Assembly (NCBI RefSeq): GCF_027580225.2
Contig: NC_073337.2
Location: 13,117,501 to 13,181,500 of the forward strand
DNA length: 64,000 nucleotides
Direction of reading: 5' to 3'
Origin: Misgurnus anguillicaudatus
Lineage: Eukaryota; Chordata; Actinopteri; Cypriniformes; Cobitidae
A program made the translations under genes and the position numbers. How positions within the stretch are numbered: position 1 is the stretch's first letter; each line of letters begins with the position of its first letter. This document shows, piece after piece, positions 61,901-64,000 of the stretch. Below the pieces are notes generated by a model, which saw only the letters and a list, made by a program, of their open reading frames with translations, searched no databases and was not told where the DNA came from.

Positions 61901-64000
61901 TTCAATAAATATTAAACTTTAAATATATAAGTTTTTCCATTTTATTTTTCATGTATAATTTTTACTTTTTATTGAAACAATTCAGCCATTAGAAAAAATT
62001 GAAATATTTGAAAATGCAATGACCTACTAAAGGTTCATTTGAAAAAAAGCATGCAAATATGTAAAAAAAATTTTTAACTCATTCCCCGCCATTGACGAGT
62101 TATCTTGTCAATTATGAGTTAATATTTAACTAATAAATATGCCTTTCTGGACGAATTTCAAAGTGAAAGTGTAATACTGCTTTTATCCACTGGATGGCCA
62201 AAACCGAATTTATCAAAAACGGAAGTTAAAAAGATTTAATGATTTATTTTAACTGCCTTTATGTTTGATAGTCATTCTGAGTCTGATATCTAATATAAAT
62301 TCCTTTACAAAAACGCAATTTTTTAAGCTTTTTGCTCAAAATGTTGTATTTTTGAAGAGAAATATCCATATTTCAGTGGTTAAATTAAGTGGAAAAAGTA
62401 AATATATAATGAAACGTTTTTTCCCCATTTTGTTTGTTTGTTTATTTTTTGTTTGAAAGCAAAGGGTGTGTTCTTTAATTTGATATAATTTGTATGTTTA
62501 TATATTTATAGAAGATAATTTTTCCTGCAAGGAATTTTGTGAAACTTTTGTTAAAATCACAAAAATGCAGGTGGGCAACTTTTCTCAAAAAGGCTGGCGG
62601 TGAATGAGTTAATAAACATATTTTCATACTAACAGGCCTTTAAATTATAATATTTAATAGATAATGAAATAAAATCATTTTGCTAAGTGAAATTTTAATT
62701 TATTTGGTTAAATTTATGTTTACAGCTATTTTTTATCTTATCTTCTTTTATGCATGCATTGTTTAGACATGCTTTGCAACACTTATTGTAACATAACACA
62801 TATCAAAAAGACACACGTGGGACAAAATGCATTTCCAATTGTCAATAATCATTAAAAACAGTGTTTTTTTCTATGTGTACTGTTTCATACAGTATAATAC
62901 AGCACTATGTTCACGTCTCTATGTCAGTTTTGTACAGTGGAGGGCTTTATAACGGCTCTGATGGATGAATATCCCACAGTCCTGAGAAAGAGAAAGAAAA
63001 TTTTCATTCTTATTGTCTGTATAATATCCTTCATCATCGGCTTCTCCAACATCACACAGGTGAGAAACATCCACCTGAAAAACTCTGTCTAAAGATGCTA
63101 TCTTCACTATTTGTTTCAATGCAATTTCACTGTGTGTGTTTCTTCTTTAGGGTGGCTTGTACGTGTTCAAATTGTTTGACTACTATTCAGCAAGTGGAAT
63201 GTGTCTCCTGTTCCTGGTCTTTTTTGAGACGATCTCAATTTCCTGGTTTTATGGTATGTCTCTTCATAAGATTATAAACATGCACTCTCAGAAAAAAGGT
63301 ACATAAAGGTGGTCACTGGAGTGGTACCTTTCCAAAAAGTACACTTTTGTACCTAAAAGCAGTGCTTTAAGTGGCCCAAAAGAGGTGCTGGTACTCTATT
63401 TTTTTTTTTTTTGCTGACTCGATATTGGATATATTGAAGGGGTTATATATTCAGCAGTTAACAGACGACCTTGTAAAAAATAATAAATCCTTTTATAAGT
63501 TTGTGGATTTGCTCGAGCTAGATATAGCTACTGAACATAAAGTCTCTATTAATACTTTTTGGCATTATGAAGTAATAGCATAAATGTCACCCATAGACTA
63601 CTACACCTACAGTATATTACAAGTTTCCTGAAGAATAGAATAGATGTATTAACTAGAAATCATGGAACCCAATCTTCTGTCTGATAGAGTTTGTTAGATT
63701 TAGATTTTGTCATTGAATGTAGATATCAATTCTGTCTCTTCTGTACTCTTTAGGGGCAGAGAAATTCTATGAAAATATAGAAGATATGATTGGTTATCGG
63801 CCCTGGGGCTTCTGGAAACACTGCTGGACATACTTTACTCCATTAATCTGCTTTGTAAGTACTTCACCCGCAGTTACAGGTTACAGTCTTAATAAAAGAC
63901 ACAAAAACCATTACAGTATTGTTAAACGCTCATGTGCTTAATGAACTATGATCATTTGTACTGTGTTTCATATTCTGTAGGGTGTATTCACATTCAGCGC
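46703..64000 (+). CDS. slc6a1: GABA transporter GAT1-type (SLC6A1), 3' end beyond window
   Basis: Thirteen exons are present: 46703-46940, 49766-49897, 50572-50672, 54670-54779, 55944-56076, 60888-61022, 61144-61247, 61468-61592, 61684-61796, 62928-63059, 63151-63253, 63754-63854 and 63981 onward. They join into one frame of about 515 codons. Residue positions coincide with human GAT1 without indels: Tyr60, Arg69, Tyr140, Gln291, Ser295, Asn327, Ser331, Asp395/Ser396 and Asp451 are all in place. The protein is a 12-TM plasma-membrane symporter taking GABA up with Na+ and Cl-; it is presynaptic/neuronal in vertebrates. EL2 keeps the Cys164/Cys173 pair and sequons Asn176 and Asn184, but the human Asn181 site is Asp. 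About 85 residues (rest of TM11, TM12, tail) are missing at the window end. Which fish paralogue this is (slc6a1a, b or a like gene) cannot be decided here. Confidence 0.95.
47380..48037. mobile_element. MITE with GGGTGCATCCCAATTCAGGG ends
   Basis: Inverted ends of about 20 bp at 47380 and 48037 with a GC-rich interior. GTT lies directly outside both ends and could be a 3-bp duplication. Non-coding. Confidence 0.75.
48153..48534. mobile_element. MITE with GCCGTTTCTCAATGTCAAGG ends
   Basis: Left end GCCGTTTCTCAATGTCAAGG is mirrored by CCTTGACATTGAGAAACGGC. The interior is rich in AAGGA/TCCTT and TCGAGG motifs. Non-coding. The open frames over it are chance. Confidence 0.8.
48799..49688. mobile_element. 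Solo LTR, 890 bp, with 5-bp TSD
   Basis: Begins TGTCACAGTG and ends AATCATAACA, so it has TG...CA termini. The same pentamer GTCCG flanks both sides (48794-48798 and 49689-49693). Inside are a TATA-like AATATAAAATGG near 49402 and an AATAAA near 49613. No internal retroelement genes are present, so this is the product of LTR-LTR recombination. The superfamily (Gypsy or retrovirus-like) cannot be told from the LTR alone. It lies in intron 1 of the slc6a1-type gene, just before exon 2. Confidence 0.8.
49766..49897 (+). CDS. slc6a1: slc6a1-type, exon 2 (TM2)
   Basis: Encodes [40 protein letters not shown] and PMMKG. Begins 77 bp after a solo LTR, whose insertion left the acceptor intact. Confidence 0.95.
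50085..50195 (+). repeat. tRNA-derived SINE remnant
   Basis: CCTGTATAGCTCAATAGTAG is an A-box-like tRNA head. The tail GTAAATAGCTTTGAATAGCA then CTGTCAAATGTTTAAATG matches the conserved tail of fish DANA/HE1-type SINEs. The central part is deleted. Confidence 0.7.
50572..50672 (+). CDS. slc6a1: slc6a1-type, exon 3 (TM3)
   Basis: Encodes [20 protein letters not shown], then [14 protein letters not shown], with the GABA-site Tyr140. The intron after Ala157 splits a segment that is one exon in the upstream transporter gene. Confidence 0.95.
51174..51228. repeat. (TG)n and poly(G) simple repeat
   Basis: About 11 TG units followed by G runs of 13 and 7. A possible G-quadruplex-forming patch in intron 3 of the slc6a1-type gene. 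Confidence 0.85.
51572..52475 (-). mobile_element. Tc1/mariner-like element with long inverted repeats
   Basis: Two arms of about 230 bp (AAGGCCTATTTCT..., TTAGTGAGCACTTCTCCTTT, GATTAGACAGCATGATTATT) face each other at about 51646-51835 and 52262-52470. Between them lies part of a transposase on the minus strand. The catalytic region is deleted, so the element cannot move by itself. Confidence 0.85.
52016..52267 (-). pseudogene. Tc1-like transposase N-terminal fragment (HTH)
   Basis: An 83-codon open frame begins [20 protein letters not shown] and continues [20 protein letters not shown], a paired-type helix-turn-helix of Tc1 transposases, followed by the basic linker [19 protein letters not shown]. 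The DDE domain is absent. A truncated remnant with an intact DNA-binding part. Confidence 0.85.
52553..52899. mobile_element. MITE with TTAACTCTTTC ends
   Basis: TTTTAACTCTTTCGCCGTC at the left and GCGGAAGAGTTAA at the right. The interior has GCCAGCGCCAGCG, common in fish. A similar element lies at 62073-62611. Confidence 0.7.
53013..53891. mobile_element. Palindromic TTAA MITE, third copy
   Basis: Ends AGGAATATTCC/GGAATATTCCT flanked by TTAA at 53009-53012 and 53892-53895. The arms match 12689-13571 and 41515-42439. This copy preserves the uninterrupted site used by the insertion at 41515. Confidence 0.85.
54670..54779 (+). CDS. slc6a1: slc6a1-type, exon 4 (EL2)
   Basis: Encodes [16 protein letters not shown], then [20 protein letters not shown]: the disulfide pair and two sequons. 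The donor is GA|GTCAGT, needed to complete the Glu codon with exon 5. Confidence 0.93.
55093..55284. mobile_element. Short MITE with CACTGTAAAAA ends
   Basis: ACACTGTAAAAAATGTCTGT is mirrored by TTTTTTACAGTG at 55284, with TTACTGTAG and CAGTAAATACTGGCA motifs inside. Family of 58841-59260. Confidence 0.7.
55338..55826. mobile_element. Long-arm palindromic element
   Basis: TCCTCATGCAACCC and its complement bound arms of about 190 bp. The loop carries GTTAGGGTT/CTAACCCC motifs and TTCGGTTTAGGGTTAGA, as in 31329-31824. Within one arm CTGGTCC-TATACGTAC-GGACCAG forms a smaller palindrome. Confidence 0.75.
55944..56076 (+). CDS. slc6a1: slc6a1-type, exon 5 (TM4)
   Basis: Encodes [20 protein letters not shown], then [18 protein letters not shown] and VEWTGK. 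TM4 is near-identical to GAT1. Confidence 0.95.
56310..56671. mobile_element. MITE with TAGAGGGTATGCA ends
   Basis: TAGAGGGTATGCATTGACGT is mirrored by GGTCACGTGCATACCCTCTA. 362 bp, no coding capacity. It lies in intron 5 of the slc6a1-type gene. Confidence 0.78.
57028..57190. repeat. AGGTAC-rich MITE fragment
   Basis: Starts ACACTGTCAGACAAAATTGG and is rich in GGTAC/GGTATT motifs. Related to 45110-45243 and 59261-59440. Confidence 0.5.
57230..58250 (+). pseudogene. L2-type LINE fragment (reverse transcriptase and 3' tail)
   Basis: Broken frames read [30 protein letters not shown] and then, in the open frame from 57564, [35 protein letters not shown] and [15 protein letters not shown] is the catalytic motif of the reverse transcriptase. 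Downstream comes the typical 3' part ending GATATATAAATGCACTTTAC and ACTT repeats. It is 5'-truncated with frameshifts and stops, so inactive. Same strand as the host gene, within intron 5. Confidence 0.88.
58811..59440. mobile_element. AGGTAC-type MITE split by another MITE
   Basis: The outer ends TACACCCTCAGAAAAAAAGT (58811) and TTTTCTGAGAGTGTA (59439) are inverted. Inserted within is 58841-59260, a complete copy with ACTGTAAAAA/TTTTACAGTGT ends and GGTTGCCGGTAACTTACCG arms. Confidence 0.75.
59495..60765. mobile_element. Putative THAP-bearing DNA element
   Basis: Imperfect inverted ends: GGGCTTATTCG...CAGCCATATTGTTG at the left, and on the opposite strand at the right GGAGTTATTCG...GCGGCCATGTTGTTG. 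Within it are a MITE with ends AAGGGCCATTCACATTATAA at 59776-60268 and a minus-strand THAP-type frame. Boundaries are approximate and no TSD is certain. Confidence 0.45.
60415..60621 (-). pseudogene. THAP-type zinc-finger N-terminal frame
   Basis: 68 codons open with [18 protein letters not shown] and [20 protein letters not shown], then [13 protein letters not shown]. The C2CH ligands (Cys3, Cys9, Cys49, His52) and HF are placed as in THAP domains, but the conserved Trp region in the middle is missing, as if deleted. THAP domains occur in host DNA-binding proteins and in P-element and Kolobok transposases; the surrounding repeat makes the transposon origin more likely. Confidence 0.5.
60785..60826. 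repeat. (CT)n simple repeat
   Basis: Interrupted CT dinucleotides just upstream of the exon 6 acceptor. May extend its pyrimidine tract. Confidence 0.9.
60888..61022 (+). CDS. slc6a1: slc6a1-type, exon 6 (TM5)
   Basis: Encodes [20 protein letters not shown] (TM5) and [20 protein letters not shown]. Acceptor follows a long pyrimidine tract; donor GTAGCC is weak. Confidence 0.95.
61144..61247 (+). CDS. slc6a1: slc6a1-type, exon 7 (TM6)
   Basis: Encodes [20 protein letters not shown] and [14 protein letters not shown], with Gln291 and Ser295. It ends TACAG|GTAAGA, phase 2, the normal form of the junction that is odd in the upstream gene. Confidence 0.96.
61468..61592 (+). CDS. slc6a1: slc6a1-type, exon 8 (TM7)
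   Basis: Encodes [20 protein letters not shown], then [20 protein letters not shown], with Asn327 and Ser331. The flanking introns are short (220 and 91 bp). Confidence 0.96.
61684..61796 (+). CDS. slc6a1: slc6a1-type, exon 9 (EL4, TM8)
   Basis: Encodes [20 protein letters not shown] and TM8 ending MLMLGLDSQ (Na2 site Asp395/Ser396). Confidence 0.96.
62073..62611. mobile_element. MITE with TTAACTCATTCCCCGCC ends
   Basis: TTAACTCATTCCCCGCCATT is mirrored by GGCTGGCGGTGAATGAGTTAA. AT-rich non-coding interior in intron 9 of the slc6a1-type gene. Relative of 52553-52899. Confidence 0.8.
62928..63059 (+). CDS. slc6a1: slc6a1-type, exon 10 (TM9)
   Basis: Encodes [20 protein letters not shown], then [25 protein letters not shown] is the GAT1 signature. 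Confidence 0.96.
63151..63253 (+). CDS. slc6a1: slc6a1-type, exon 11 (TM10)
   Basis: Encodes [20 protein letters not shown] and [15 protein letters not shown], including gate Asp451. Confidence 0.96.
63280..63362. repeat. AGGTAC-type MITE half
   Basis: TGCACTCTCAGAAAAAAGGTAC followed by GGTGGTCACTGGAGTGGTACC and AAAAGTACACTTTTGTACC matches one half of 58811-59440. Confidence 0.6.
63754..63854 (+). CDS. slc6a1: slc6a1-type, exon 12 (TM11 start)
   Basis: Encodes [20 protein letters not shown], then [14 protein letters not shown]. The RPW motif is kept, unlike in the upstream gene. Confidence 0.95.
63981..64000 (+). CDS. slc6a1: slc6a1-type, exon 13 (cut by window end)
   Basis: After acceptor TATTCTGTAG the last 20 bases read GVFTFS, matching GVFIFS of GAT1. 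Confidence 0.85.

Overview
The window is vertebrate nuclear DNA, almost certainly from a teleost and most likely a cyprinid. It is AT-rich, has split genes with GT-AG introns, and is packed with fish-type SINEs, hAT, Tc1-like and TTAA-target DNA elements, an L2-type LINE fragment and a solo LTR. No prokaryotic feature (operon, CRISPR, IS element) is present. Family assignments are from reading the sequence; no database search was run.

Layout. 1-10900 holds no host gene I can support. It carries a fossil coding fragment (about 2220-2620), a CA microsatellite, and two nested transposon blocks. In the larger block a 4.3 kb hAT-like element (5473-9800, perfect 8-bp target duplication) sits inside an older repeat and itself carries a GTGGGCCC-rich tandem array. 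11794-32603 (+) is a complete 15-coding-exon gene for an SLC6 transporter of the GABA/betaine/taurine type (627 codons as read), probably with an upstream non-coding exon ending at 11052. 33.9-46.5 kb is intergenic and holds a dead Tc1-like transposase, several palindromic MITEs (one inserted into a copy of itself) and a THAP-like fossil. 46703 to the window end (+) is the first 515 or so codons (13 exons, the last one cut) of a GAT1/SLC6A1-type GABA transporter. It aligns with human GAT1 without an indel over the part present. Its introns carry a solo LTR, a Tc1-like element with an intact helix-turn-helix reading frame, an L2-type LINE fragment and a THAP-type zinc-finger reading frame.

How the genes relate. 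Both encode 12-TM Na+/Cl- coupled transporters in head-to-tail tandem, about 14 kb apart. This resembles the mammalian SLC6A11-SLC6A1 neighbourhood. GAT1 clears synaptic GABA. The upstream gene keeps the ion-binding and gating residues but has a re-worked second extracellular loop, a divergent TM11-TM12 region and a shortened cytoplasmic tail, so its substrate cannot be read from sequence. The most unusual points are this divergent transporter with its odd exon 8/9 junction, the self-inserted TTAA MITE with a readable empty site, and the nested GTGGGCCC array.
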